DNA from: Bacillus sp. CH30_1T
GTDB taxonomy: Bacteria > Bacillota > Bacilli > Bacillales > Bacillaceae_B
Reading direction: 5' to 3'
Length of the DNA stretch: 64,000 nucleotides
Assembly (NCBI RefSeq): GCF_008364765.1
Contig: NZ_VTUY01000002.1
Location: forward strand, 188,501 to 252,500
Below, one piece after another: positions 27,444 through 38,633 of the stretch. The position numbers were made by a program, and so were the translations under genes. Numbering within the stretch: position 1 is the first letter of the stretch; each line of letters starts with the position of its first letter. The notes under the pieces were generated by a model, which was given only the letters and a program-made list of their open reading frames with translations, was not told where the DNA came from and ran no database searches.

Positions 27444-28325
27444 TTAAATCAGCGCACTTAATTCCTCAATTCTGCTTTCAATAAATTGTATGTGCTTGGT
27501 ATCCTGTTGGAGATCAAAAACGACGATAGCTTTCTTCATATAACTGACGGCGTCCTTAGGTTTATTCATCAACTCCATGTTATAACCAATTTGATAATGT
27601 AATTCGCCTAAAATGAATACACTATCTTTATAAAGGCACCATTTTATAGCATCTTCACAGTATTTATTTGATTCTTCCAGTCTGTTAAGACGTGTTAACA
27701 CCCGCGCTATATGATAATATAGTCGGGTTTTTATTGTATAGTCATTCAAGTGGGGAAGTAACTCAAGATGATCCTTGACTTCCTCAAAGACCTCAAGCGC
27801 CTTGTCAAGGTCTTCCTTAAAATAAATAGCCCCCAGCGCCAAGAAGATTTCTAATTCTCTCTCCAACAAAATTTTCCCCTTGTTATGGGTCAGGTTGATC
27901 GCTTCTTTGAGAGTATCAACTGATTTACTAAGGTCTTTCTTAACCTCATATAAATAGATTCCTTTATGCCATAGTAGCAACTGTAAGTTCTTATTATTCT
28001 GCAAAAATAATGGATTATCCAATTCAGCTCTTACGATATCCATCATTTCTTCATATTTTACACTTCTTCGGAGTATCTGGAGCTGTTGGAATACTTCCTG
28101 AACATAATCCAGCCGTGGTGTTGTCCCGATATCAAAAAAGTAGTTAACATCTACACCAAGCTTCTGAGAAATTTGGTACAATGTAGAAGCATAGGGAAAG
28201 ACATCTCCTTTTTCAATTTTACTGATTTGCGCTTGTGTACATATTCCTTGTGCAAGTTCTTCCTGAGAAAGACCACTGGTTTTTCTCAACTCTTTTATTT
28301 TTTTTCCAACTGCGTTAAAATCCAT
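27444..28325 (-). CDS. XRE-TPR quorum-sensing regulator, PlcR/RRNPP type
   Basis: The 293-residue protein starts at the ATG at 28325 (AGGAG 8 nt upstream). An N-terminal helix-turn-helix (residues 1-65: GKKIKELRKTSGLSQEELAQGICTQAQISKIEKGDVFPYASTL, in two parts) is followed by about 220 residues of helical tetratricopeptide-like repeats. This is the architecture of PlcR/NprR/PrgX, where the TPR domain binds a re-imported peptide and changes DNA binding. A gene for a 43-residue secreted peptide lies divergently 197 bp away, supporting a peptide-regulated role. No sporulation kinase or phosphatase partner is nearby. Family assignment is firm; the peptide pairing is inference. Confidence 0.85.
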   Translation of the reverse strand: MDFNAVGKKIKELRKTSGLSQEELAQGICTQAQISKIEKGDVFPYASTLYQISQKLGVDVNYFFDIGTTPRLDYVQEVFQQLQILRRSVKYEEMMDIVRAELDNPLFLQNNKNLQLLLWHKGIYLYEVKKDLSKSVDTLKEAINLTHNKGKILLERELEIFLALGAIYFKEDLDKALEVFEEVKDHLELLPHLNDYTIKTRLYYHIARVLTRLNRLEESNKYCEDAIKWCLYKDSVFILGELHYQIGYNMELMNKPKDAVSYMKKAIVVFDLQQDTKHIQFIESRIEELSALI

Positions 28326-28413
28326 AAAACCCACTCCTAAATATGCCTAGAGTTATATTTTTTGAGGAAATTGAATGAAATCACTATTAATAGTATTGTA
28401 AATTAGGTAATTT

Positions 28414-28429
28414 GGCACCATAAGCCGAA
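28414..28429 (+). promoter_or_regulatory. Candidate regulator box upstream of the peptide gene
   Basis: The box TTTGGCACCATAAGCCGAA is a near-palindrome (TTTGGC-N7-GCCGAA) about 94 bp before the peptide start. The 13-mer ACCATAAGCC(G/A)AA recurs at 28796-28808 before the next gene. It is a plausible operator for the divergent regulator but untested. Confidence 0.4.
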
Positions 28430-28522
28430 TGTACAAATTTTCATTTTGTGTTTTAATTATTATAACAAGTATATTTATATTTTATCGAACATTCACTTGA
28501 ACAAGAAAGGGAGGAAAGTCCT

Positions 28523-28654
28523 ATGAAAAGACGTTTTCTTACAATTTTAACCGCTTCAGTTCTTCTTTTTGGTGTTGCAGGACTTGCTAATAACCATACG
28601 GAAACTGCAAGTGTACAAATCCAAAACACTGAACTTCCAACAACCGTATATTAA
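28523..28654 (+). CDS. 43-residue secreted peptide, candidate PapR-like pheromone precursor
   Basis: A strong GGGAGG site lies 8 nt before the ATG. The product has a Sec signal peptide (MKRRFLTIL, hydrophobic to GLA at about residue 22), then a short polar stretch ending NTELPTTVY. This is the organisation of PapR of the Bacillus cereus group: signal sequence, short spacer and C-terminal active peptide containing Leu-Pro near the end. It is divergent from a PlcR-type regulator and followed by a strong terminator, so it is a dedicated transcript. No other function fits so short a secreted product, but processing is not known. Confidence 0.75.
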   Translation: MKRRFLTILTASVLLFGVAGLANNHTETASVQIQNTELPTTVY

Positions 28655-28664
28655 TCATCAAGTT

Positions 28665-28695
28665 AAAAGCTTCCTGCAGTCGGGAAGCTTTTTTT
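28665..28695 (+). terminator. Terminator of the peptide gene
   Basis: AAAAGCTTCC/GGGAAGCTTTT stem with 6-7 base loop and seven T. Confidence 0.92.
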
Positions 28696-28795
28696 CATAA
28701 AGTGGATTTTTCTTATAGAAATATGCTTAAAATTATGAAACATAAGAAAAGAAAACGTATTTCCCAATAAATTTACATCTTTTAGCTTTAAAGCA

Positions 28796-28808
28796 ACCAT
28801 AAGCCAAA
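28796..28808 (+). promoter_or_regulatory. Second copy of the ACCATAAGCC box
   Basis: ACCATAAGCCAAA lies about 56 bp before the gene at 28864 and shares 12 of 13 bases with the box before the peptide gene. The flanks are not palindromic here. Confidence 0.35.
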
Positions 28809-28863
28809 ATACACTGTATTTTAAAACGTGATAGGATAAAAGTACAATAAGAAAGGGGGCTTC

Positions 28864-29190
28864 ATGATGAATAACATAAGCATGAAAGTAAATCCTCTAT
28901 ACTCAGATATGGATATGTCGATCCAGTTTCATTTCGAATTCTCAAAAGGTGATTGTAAGGTCGGGGAAGCCATGGTATCAACTTATGCCATGAATAACCA
29001 GGTATTGTATCGTAAGTCCCAGGGTGGTATTTCCACCTCGATTGAAAAGTGTGCGGTCATCGATCGGTTTGATGTGGTGACTGAGCTTGGTGAGGGAAGT
29101 ATGAAAAAGCTGAGACATTTTCTTAAAGTGATCGGGATGAAGGAAGTTCATTGTGGGTATGAGATGAATAGAGAGAGTGTTGGTAATTAA
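28864..29190 (+). CDS. Hypothetical 108-residue protein
   Basis: I do not recognise a family. The ATG has AAAGGGGG 4-9 nt upstream (a second ATG follows directly). The product is soluble, mixed alpha/beta by composition, with two Cys (FSKGDCKVGEA and IEKCAVIDRF) plus a third near the end (EVHCGYE). It is monocistronic, flanked by terminators, and carries the ACCATAAGCC box in its promoter, so it may be a target of the neighbouring peptide-regulator pair. Confidence 0.65.
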   Translation: MMNNISMKVNPLYSDMDMSIQFHFEFSKGDCKVGEAMVSTYAMNNQVLYRKSQGGISTSIEKCAVIDRFDVVTELGEGSMKKLRHFLKVIGMKEVHCGYEMNRESVGN

Positions 29191-29246
29191 ATATAAATAG
29201 GAAGACCATCCCGAATGTGTTGGGATGGTCTTCCTATTTATATTTT
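29191..29246. terminator. Very long bidirectional terminator hairpin
   Basis: About 22 bp of near-perfect inverted repeat (ATAAATAGGAAGACCATCCC with GGGATGGTCTTCCTATTTAT), loop of about 9 bases, T-rich on the right. It separates the hypothetical gene from the convergent hut operon end. Confidence 0.92.
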
Positions 29247-29316
29247 CAGGTTATTTATTCAGACTAACTAGAAGGAGCAGCCTTAGCGAAGTAGATTCCT
29301 TGCTAAAGCTTCTTTA

Positions 29317-33192
<3,876 letters not shown>

Positions 33193-33200
<8 letters not shown>

Positions 33201-34725
33201 TTGTTGTTTCCTCCTTTGTTTTGGTTGGTTTAATGAGTGTGCTTAACGAGATCTGTTGCAGCCACTGGTTGGCTTTTTCTATATCTTTCGAGAAGATTCG
33301 GTCCTTTGTGATGGAAGGGATGACCTTTCTCGCTGCTTCGTAAAATTGTCGTGTCCGGCTTGCCATGAGGTCCGTCCCTCGATGTTCCGCTGCCTGCAGA
33401 TTGCAGATAAGTTCGACGGCGAGTACTCTTCTTGAGTTCTGCAGGATTTGGTAGGCATGTCGTGACCCTATGGTTCCCATGCTGACATGATCTTCCTGGT
33501 TGGCGGATGACGGGATGGAATCAACGCTCGCTGGATGGGCGAGGGTTTTGTTTTCAGATACGAGTGATGCCGCACAGTATTGCATGATCATGGCACCGGA
33601 TTGGAGTCCTGGTTGCGGACTTAGGAACGGCGGCAGGTCATTGAGCTGCGGGTTCACCAGTCGCTCGATTCGTCTTTCTGAAATATTGGCTAACTCTGCT
33701 ATGGCAATCTTCATGAAATCCATGGCAAAGGCGATTGGCTGTCCGTGGAAGTTTCCTCCTGAAATGACCTTTTCTCCGTCATCAAAAATGAGTGGATTAT
33801 CAGTTGCGGCGTTCATTTCGATTTCCAGCTTTTCTTTTACATAGTCTAGTGCCTGCCAGGATGCTCCGTGAACCTGCGGGATGCATCTTAAGGAGTACGC
33901 GTCCTGTACTCTTAACTCCCCTTGCTTTGTTGTGAGCTTACTGTCCTGTAAGTAGTTCCTTATGCGTTCTGCCGTTGCGACCTGTTGAGGATAGCCTCTT
34001 ACTAAATGAATATCTTCGTCGAAAGCATCCATGATTCCTCTAAGCCCTTCCATGGTCAGACTGGCAATCATCTCGCTTTGGAAGGCAAGTTCCTCCGCTT
34101 CCAGGTATCCGATGACTCCCATTGCCGTCATTGCCTGTGTTCCGTTGATGAGTGCCAAACCTTCTTTCGCCTGAAGCTGGATAGGGAAGATATTTTCTTT
34201 TGAAAGGACAGGAAGGGTTTGATGGACCTCTCCTTGATAGTGGACTTCTCCTTCACCCATCAATGCCAGGGCCAGATGGGAAAGTGGCGCTAAGTCTCCG
34301 CTTGCTCCCAGTGATCCTTGTTGAGGAATGACCGGATGGATCCCTTTATTGAGGAATTCAGTGAGACGTTCCACAATGACCGGTCTAACACCTGAATACC
34401 CTTTTAATAGAGCATTGGCTCTCAATAGAAGCATTGCTCGAGAAACCGTCTCAGGGAATGGATCTCCCACCCCACATGCATGAGAATGGATCAGATTGAG
34501 CTGAAGCTCCTCCACATCTTCCGCATCAATCAACACATCACTAAACTTCCCAAAGCCCGTGTTGATCCCATACACCACACGCTTCTCCTTCACAATCCGC
34601 TCAACCGCCTCACGACTCTTCCGTACCCGCTCCATACTAACCGGTGAAAGTTCCACTTGCTCCTTCCCATAAATAACCCTCTTTGCTTGCTCCAAACTCA
34701 AACTACAACCCGTCAACTCCACCAT
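33193..34725 (-). CDS. hutH: Histidine ammonia-lyase HutH
   Basis: HutH removes ammonia from histidine to give urocanate. The 510-residue enzyme carries the MIO-forming Ala-Ser-Gly in [14 protein letters not shown], plus [35 protein letters not shown] and [10 protein letters not shown] use the ATG at 34725 (AGAGGTG upstream); a GTG at 34734 is an unneeded extension. It is first in the hutHUIG operon after the HutP-controlled leader. A complete 14-mer repeat at 33367-33380 encodes RGTDL. Confidence 0.96.
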
Positions 34726-34749
34726 TACAATCACCTCTTCATATTTTTA

Positions 34750-34761
34750 GGGACGGACCTC
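34750..34761 (+). repeat. Dispersed repeat copy in the hut leader
   Basis: GGGACGGACCTC, just upstream of the hutH ribosome-binding site (25 bases from the start). It would be part of the hutH leader RNA. Confidence 0.85.
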
Positions 34762-34850
34762 CAAAAGTTGCATCTCCACAACCTCGGTCTGGCCAAACCC
34801 CTCTAAATCGCTATTATCGTTGTTCGTTCTTTAATGCTTTAAACCACTCT

Positions 34851-34862
34851 GGGACGGACCTC
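34851..34862 (+). repeat. Second dispersed repeat copy in the hut leader
   Basis: GGGACGGACCTC in the same orientation as the copy at 34750, 101 bp away. No inverted partner is seen between or around them. Confidence 0.85.
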
Positions 34863-34913
34863 CTAATCTGCAATGTCTACTCCCTAAAATCTTGACCCAA
34901 AAATTCCACACAA

Positions 34914-34954
34914 AAAGAGACCCGACCAAAGACAGACTTCTGCCATTGGTCGAG
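34914..34954 (-). terminator. HutP-regulated terminator in the hutP-hutH leader
   Basis: On the minus strand CGACCAA and TTTGGTCG close a stem with an inner TGGCAGA/TCTGTC part, followed by TCTCTTTTT. It lies between hutP and hutH, where B. subtilis has the attenuator relieved by HutP, histidine and magnesium. Confidence 0.8.
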
Positions 34955-34965
34955 CCTCCTTTCAA

Positions 34966-34984
34966 CTAATATCTCTAGGCTCTA
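34966..34984 (-). promoter_or_regulatory. NAG-triplet HutP binding site
   Basis: On the minus strand three TAG triplets occur at 34984, 34977 and 34968, spaced by 4 and 6 bases, immediately after the hutP stop and before the terminator stem. HutP binds UAG/NAG triplets with this sort of spacing. Confidence 0.65.
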
Positions 34985-34988
34985 AAAT

Positions 34989-35435
34989 TTAAATATGATT
35001 AATCCCAAGTCCAATTGTCTCGTGCTCCAGCCCCTTAATGGGCGCACCAATCGTTCCGTATAGAGCAACTGCGATCCATTCGCCTTCTTCTTCACTTGCA
35101 TATGGCGTGCCTCTTACAACCGAAAAGCGCAATCCCACAGTACGCAAGATCTCACCTAATTGCGTATGGCCCCTGGTCACACCCGTTAAAGCCTCCATGA
35201 TGGCGTGATACAAGGCGTGCATTTCCCGGTACAAATCTTCACGAACAAGATCACTTCGTTTTGCTGCTGTTTCAATCGCAGCCACGATTTTTTGACTGTC
35301 CATGGATCCGATTTTCCCGGTGCAGTAACTCCAATTCAATTCATTAAAATGACGATTCCATTCTTCTTCCTCTTTGTCTACGAGGAGAAGAAGCATGGCA
35401 TTCTTTCCGATACGAGTATGATCTGTCTTATCCAA
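34989..35435 (-). CDS. hutP: Hut operon antiterminator HutP
   Basis: HutP is an RNA-binding hexamer that, with L-histidine and magnesium, opens the terminator in front of hutH. The 148-residue protein aligns end to end with the family: [105 protein letters not shown] (in pieces). Histidines of HETxGxGINH and the GxIGAPIKG loop are present. The start is TTG at 35435 with AAGGTG about 10 nt upstream. It is the promoter-proximal gene of hutPHUIG. Confidence 0.95.
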   Translation of the reverse strand: MDKTDHTRIGKNAMLLLLVDKEEEEWNRHFNELNWSYCTGKIGSMDSQKIVAAIETAAKRSDLVREDLYREMHALYHAIMEALTGVTRGHTQLGEILRTVGLRFSVVRGTPYASEEEGEWIAVALYGTIGAPIKGLEHETIGLGINHI

Positions 35436-35627
35436 GTGGCATTCGCACCTTACATGAAAATTCTAAAAATACTAATAACTACTTATATTGTATGGTCTGA
35501 TTCATAAGAGGTCAACGAAAAAAGTGGTGATTTTAGAAACTTAGAGAGGTAGTTTGGTAGCGTGGTAAAGGGTTTTGGGGTACATCTTACGCAAGGGCAA
35601 AGGAGGGGTTCCCTAGTTAAACGGTTG

Positions 35628-35641
35628 GAGGTCCGTCCCTC
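35628..35641 (-). repeat. Dispersed repeat copy upstream of hutP
   Basis: A complete copy, read as GAGGTCCGTCCCTC on the plus strand, sits in the 280-bp gap between hutP and the next gene. No inverted partner is evident. The rest of the gap holds the hutP promoter but no feature I can assign. Confidence 0.85.
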
Positions 35642-35716
35642 AAATCAAACAAAACTACACGAAAAAGAGCTTAAAAAAGACGTACCTATTCAATTTAGGT
35701 TCGCCTCATTCCTCCT

Positions 35717-36199
35717 TTACTCTTCTTGTTTTTTGCCTTTTCCTTTGAACACTTGAGGGTTGTTCATGAGATAGGTGACTGTTCCGCCACCAGACTTTAG
35801 GCTTAGGTAGGATAGAATATCCTGTTTGTCTTCATTAGAAAGACGGTCAACAATAGGGTATAAAGATCTTATATTCAATTGCTCCACTCCATCCCGCTTT
35901 TCCAGTACAACCTTACAATCCTTTGGTTCCTTATCACCTATACGGACAAACTTAAATGGGATGGAATGATTACGATCGATTGGAACGGCAAACAAAGAGG
36001 TAAACCCAACTGTTTCAAGTATTTTATCGGAGTACATGATGCTTTCTAGTGCATGGGAAAATCCCGGTGGCTGATTCACAACGACTAACTTATTGTAATA
36101 ATGCTGACCTTGAAATACGACTAAATGTTTTTTCGATTTCTTGATACTCCTTTTTGAAACGTGAAAATCCTCAAACACCAATATAAAGTCTTTATTCAT
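35717..36199 (-). CDS. Hypothetical 160-residue protein
   Basis: I do not recognise the family. It has a strong site (GGAGGAG, 4-10 nt before the ATG). The protein is soluble, basic at the N-terminus (SKRSIKKSKKH) and ends KGKGKKQEE. It contains FILVFEDFHVS, YNKLVVVNQPPGFSHALE and VTYLMNNPQVF. The gene follows the RAYT gene in the same orientation by 90 bp, so it may be co-transcribed; whether it belongs to the element is unknown. Confidence 0.65.
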   Translation of the reverse strand: MNKDFILVFEDFHVSKRSIKKSKKHLVVFQGQHYYNKLVVVNQPPGFSHALESIMYSDKILETVGFTSLFAVPIDRNHSIPFKFVRIGDKEPKDCKVVLEKRDGVEQLNIRSLYPIVDRLSNEDKQDILSYLSLKSGGGTVTYLMNNPQVFKGKGKKQEE

Positions 36200-36289
36200 T
36201 CTTTCTCCTCCTCGGTATAGGAATTTGGTCCTACAAACATGAATTTCGACATAAACATCTAATTTCCTTTAAATTTCCACAAAAATATA

Positions 36290-36880
36290 TTATTTTTTTA
36301 CAATTTTAATTGTATTTATATCGAATTCCTTGTTTGGTCCCTTCTCTTCTTCTTTGTCTACATATTCTTTATAAAGCTTCACTTCTGAATCTGGGAAATA
36401 GGTCAGGGTCCTCTCCTTTGAAAGAAGCGGATTGTCGATGGTATGAACATATGAGGGGTAACTGCTCCAAGGATAATACTCGGGGACGACAGTGAGTTTG
36501 GCTTTGACAGGATTTTGATGAATATATCTACTGACCTTAATAAAATAGTCAGGGGTATCAATCTTAGTAGATCCATATCTTCCTTGAAAAACATGTCCGA
36601 CATAATCATATTTCTTATTGAAATAAACAGCATAACGGGTATGAAGAATTCTGAAGATCTTCTCAAGTGGCACGTCGTGGGTTTCGATCAGAAGATGTAT
36701 GTGGTTGGACATTAAACAGTAAGCGTGAATAGTAAAAATATACTTGTCTTTCGTATCCTGCAGGTAGGATAAATACTTTTTTCGGTCTTCAATGTCATGA
36801 AACAAGTCTTGCTTTCTGTTGCCTCTCGCCATCACATGATAAGTGGCTCCCGGACACCAATCCCGGGGCGTTCGTACCAT
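36290..36880 (-). CDS. REP-associated tyrosine transposase (RAYT, Y1_Tnp / IS200-like family)
   Basis: The protein is 196 residues with the HUH nuclease fold: GATYHVMARGNRKQDLFHD near the start, the metal-binding YCLMSNHIHLLIE (H60-I-H62), HTRYAVYFNKKYDYVGHVFQGRYGS, and the helix DYFIKVSRYIHQNPVKAKL carrying the likely catalytic tyrosine (Y112 or Y119). Such enzymes cut and join single-stranded DNA at REP hairpins. A REPIN-like inverted pair of the dispersed 14-mer lies 81 bp upstream at 36961-37044, the setting expected for RAYTs. Unlike IS200 it lacks typical element ends of its own. Confidence 0.88.
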   Translation of the reverse strand: MVRTPRDWCPGATYHVMARGNRKQDLFHDIEDRKKYLSYLQDTKDKYIFTIHAYCLMSNHIHLLIETHDVPLEKIFRILHTRYAVYFNKKYDYVGHVFQGRYGSTKIDTPDYFIKVSRYIHQNPVKAKLTVVPEYYPWSSYPSYVHTIDNPLLSKERTLTYFPDSEVKLYKEYVDKEEEKGPNKEFDINTIKIVKK

Positions 36881-36960
36881 AACATCACTCCTCCTCTTGA
36901 TTTGAACTAAATTTCATACAATTACCTTTTCGACATAACTCCTCAAAATCCTCTTTTTTT

Positions 36961-37044
36961 GAGGGACGGACCTCTGGAAATTTACAAAAGACGTTAAATC
37001 AGGCTGCTTGTCTTTAATTTCACCGTTAGAGGTCCGTCCCCCTC
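36961..37044. repeat. REPIN-like inverted pair next to the RAYT gene
   Basis: GAGGGACGGACCTC (36961-36974) faces GAGGTCCGTCCCC (37029-37041) with about 55 bp between. The spacer folds back partly (AAATTTAC...AAGAC with GTCTTTAATTT). Total 84 bp. It lies in the RAYT promoter region. Confidence 0.88.
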
Positions 37045-37077
37045 ATCTTGTCCCCCTCATCTTTAGTCCCCTCACCC

Positions 37078-37305
37078 TTATTCTTCTATTCTATCTATTA
37101 GTAGGTAATCTTTTCTGTTCGTTCCCTCGCTGGTAAAGCTGTTTTGAGAATAGTAGATCACACGCTGTTTACCGTTATGTTTAGTACTGAATACCAGATT
37201 TGACTCTGACCTTAAAGGTATCCATTTGACCTTTCCCATTAAACTGGGATTCGTTTCTCCTTTATATATAACGTTAATTTTTCTCCCTTTGTTCTGATCT
37301 CCCAT
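37078..37305 (-). CDS. Hypothetical 75-residue protein
   Basis: I do not recognise this product. The ATG at 37305 has AAGGTGG 8 nt upstream; a TTG at 37329 would extend it. The basic protein reads as a small beta-rich domain (KINVIYKGETNP, KVKWIPLRSESNLVFS, RVIYYSQNSF, DYLLIDRIEE). It stands alone between a REPIN and an AT-rich gap. Confidence 0.5.
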   Translation of the reverse strand: MGDQNKGRKINVIYKGETNPSLMGKVKWIPLRSESNLVFSTKHNGKQRVIYYSQNSFTSEGTNRKDYLLIDRIEE

Positions 37306-37499
37306 TCTATCTTCCACCTTTACCCCCAATTCGACAAATTACAATTTATAATTACATTTTAATACGTTTTAATGTAATTTTGTATACTTTTTCCAAATTA
37401 TTTTTATTTTTAACAAATAAGGTATTTCAAATTGTGTAATATTTCATTGCTAACTTTTAATACCATTATATTGAAGAAAAAGGATAGTCGGTGAAGAGG

Positions 37500-37774
37500 A
37501 TGGATCATATTGAGTTAAAAGATTAGCGCAATGACGTACTGGGGCTTACTCAGAGTGAAGCCGCCCCGATTAAATTTCAATCAGAGACCTTATCAAACTA
37601 TGAAAACGGCACTAAAGTCATCCCTAACAAAATGCCTCTCACTTTAAAAAAATGTATAAAATCCCCATCCATGAGATGAACCGGATTATGTACGGCGAGG
37701 AAAGTGGCGGTTATGGTAAAAGTCACAATCCCACCCATTATCCTAAGAGAAAACTTCGAAAACGAGGTAAATAG
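37500..37774 (+). pseudogene. Broken XRE-family helix-turn-helix gene
   Basis: The frame from ATG 37500 meets an in-frame TAG after eight codons, then resumes as RNDVLGLTQSEAA, FQSETLSNYENGTK (a helix-turn-helix core), and after NKMPLTLKK needs a frameshift to continue as KMYKIPIHEMNRIMYGEESGGYGK to the stop at 37774. Two lesions in a recognisable HTH domain mark it as a pseudogene. Confidence 0.75.
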
Positions 37775-37910
37775 GGAAATCCTAAAGATCCTTCGAAATT
37801 ACCTAGAATTCAAGCGGATCTTATCATTCCTAACCTTCTTCATAGAAAAACGCAAAGAAAAATTCATCTCCCAGGTCAATCACCTTTACCAGACGATGAA
37901 GGATTGGTAA
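37713..37910 (+). CDS. Small helical hypothetical protein, overlapping the broken XRE gene
   Basis: The ATG at 37713 has GAGGAAAG about 9 nt upstream and overlaps the end of the broken XRE gene in another frame. The 65-residue product (VTIPPIILRENFENEV then LRNYLEFKRILSFLTFFIEKRKEK) is helical and charged, plausible as a small partner encoded with the regulator. I do not recognise it; it may be non-functional now. Confidence 0.4.
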   Translation: MVKVTIPPIILRENFENEVNREILKILRNYLEFKRILSFLTFFIEKRKEKFISQVNHLYQTMKDW

Positions 37911-37921
37911 AAGGGTTTCAA

Positions 37922-38014
37922 GAGGGACGGACCTCGAGAACACTCAATAGAATAATAAATGTGAAGAACTAGGCATTATATCTTTATTATTCTATCAATA
38001 GAGGTCCGTCCCTC
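37922..38014. repeat. REPIN-like element with fully self-complementary arms
   Basis: GAGGGACGGACCTC (37922-37935) faces GAGGTCCGTCCCTC (38001-38014). The spacer adds a perfect 13-bp inverted repeat (ATAGAATAATAAA with TTTATTATTCTAT), so the 93-bp unit can fold into one long hairpin. Confidence 0.92.
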
Positions 38015-38026
38015 AATAAAAAACCA

Positions 38027-38068
38027 AAAAGCGCTGAGCTTCCCATTTAGGATTCTACAGCGCTTTTC
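38027..38068 (-). terminator. Terminator overlapping the end of the 53-residue gene
   Basis: AAAAGCGCTG/CAGCGCTTTT, a 10-bp perfect stem with A/T flanks; the right arm lies in the last codons of the gene at 38055. Confidence 0.8.
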
Positions 38069-38216
38069 GATTTTGATTTAAAGCATATCCAGTTTGTAAT
38101 TCTTGTTTTAGCCAATCGATCATTTTATCTGTATCCATATCGCCCTGTTGACCCTTGTCATAAGCCTTCTGGATAACAGAAAGAACGTATTGTTCCTTAC
38201 TAACGTTTCCTTTCAA
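38055..38216 (-). CDS. 53-residue hypothetical protein
   Basis: This reading frame starts at TTG 38216 with GGAGGT about 10 nt upstream. The product (EQYVLSVIQKAYDKG then MDTDKMIDWLKQELQTGY) is a compact, charged helical protein. It has its own terminator, which supports real expression. I do not recognise a family, and it is too small for a firm guess. Confidence 0.55.
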   Translation of the reverse strand: MKGNVSKEQYVLSVIQKAYDKGQQGDMDTDKMIDWLKQELQTGYALNQNRKAL

Positions 38217-38410
38217 AAAAGACAACCTCCTACATTATAAAACAGTTTCTTTCACTTTATTACACAATTATACAAAATTTCAAACATCAATTACTACATA
38301 TAATACCAAAAAAATACACTTTCCAATAGATTTTTGTAAAACACTTTCCAAAAAACAAGGATTATTTACCTATTACACTTTGGCGTAATATGTCGATACA
38401 ATGAAAGTAT

Positions 38411-38490
38411 GGTTCTGAACAATGGCAAAATCATCGAAAGGTGATGACGCAAAGCTATAGGGGCTAACCATGCCAGCCAGCTACCAAACC
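38411..38490 (+). ncRNA. Cyclic di-GMP-I (GEMM) riboswitch aptamer
   Basis: The hallmark GEMM-I blocks appear in order: GGCAAAATCATCGAAAGGTG (with the GAAA tetraloop), the conserved GACGCAAAGC, AGGGGCTAACCATGCC and AGCCAGCTACC. The ends GGTT and AACC can close P1. The aptamer ends right at the GGGAGGG ribosome-binding site of the following 42-residue gene, so ligand control of translation is the simplest reading. Confidence 0.9.
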
Positions 38491-38504
38491 GGGAGGGATT
38501 GTAT

Positions 38505-38633
38505 TTGTCGTTTTTGACCCCAGAAGAAATGTATATTAGAAAGAAAACAAAGAAAAAGTGGATGTATGCAGGGATATTTTTATTTACGGTCATCCTAATA
38601 GCAGGTACGACACTTCTCACGTACCAAATTTAA
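38505..38633 (+). CDS. 42-residue single-pass membrane protein under the c-di-GMP riboswitch
   Basis: TTG start at 38505 with GGGAGGG 7 nt upstream. A short cytoplasmic N-terminus with a basic patch (RKKTKKKW) precedes one hydrophobic helix (about residues 20-38, IFLFTVILIAGTTLL). I do not recognise a named family. It is the only gene between the aptamer and a strong terminator, so it is the direct target. A role in attachment, motility or envelope switching is inferred only from the ligand. Confidence 0.7.
   Translation: MSFLTPEEMYIRKKTKKKWMYAGIFLFTVILIAGTTLLTYQI

Noticed and set aside
36290-36880. Complete IS200/IS605 insertion sequence
   Set aside because: No TnpB, no left/right end hairpins of the IS type. 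The protein and the flanking inverted 14-mers fit a RAYT instead.
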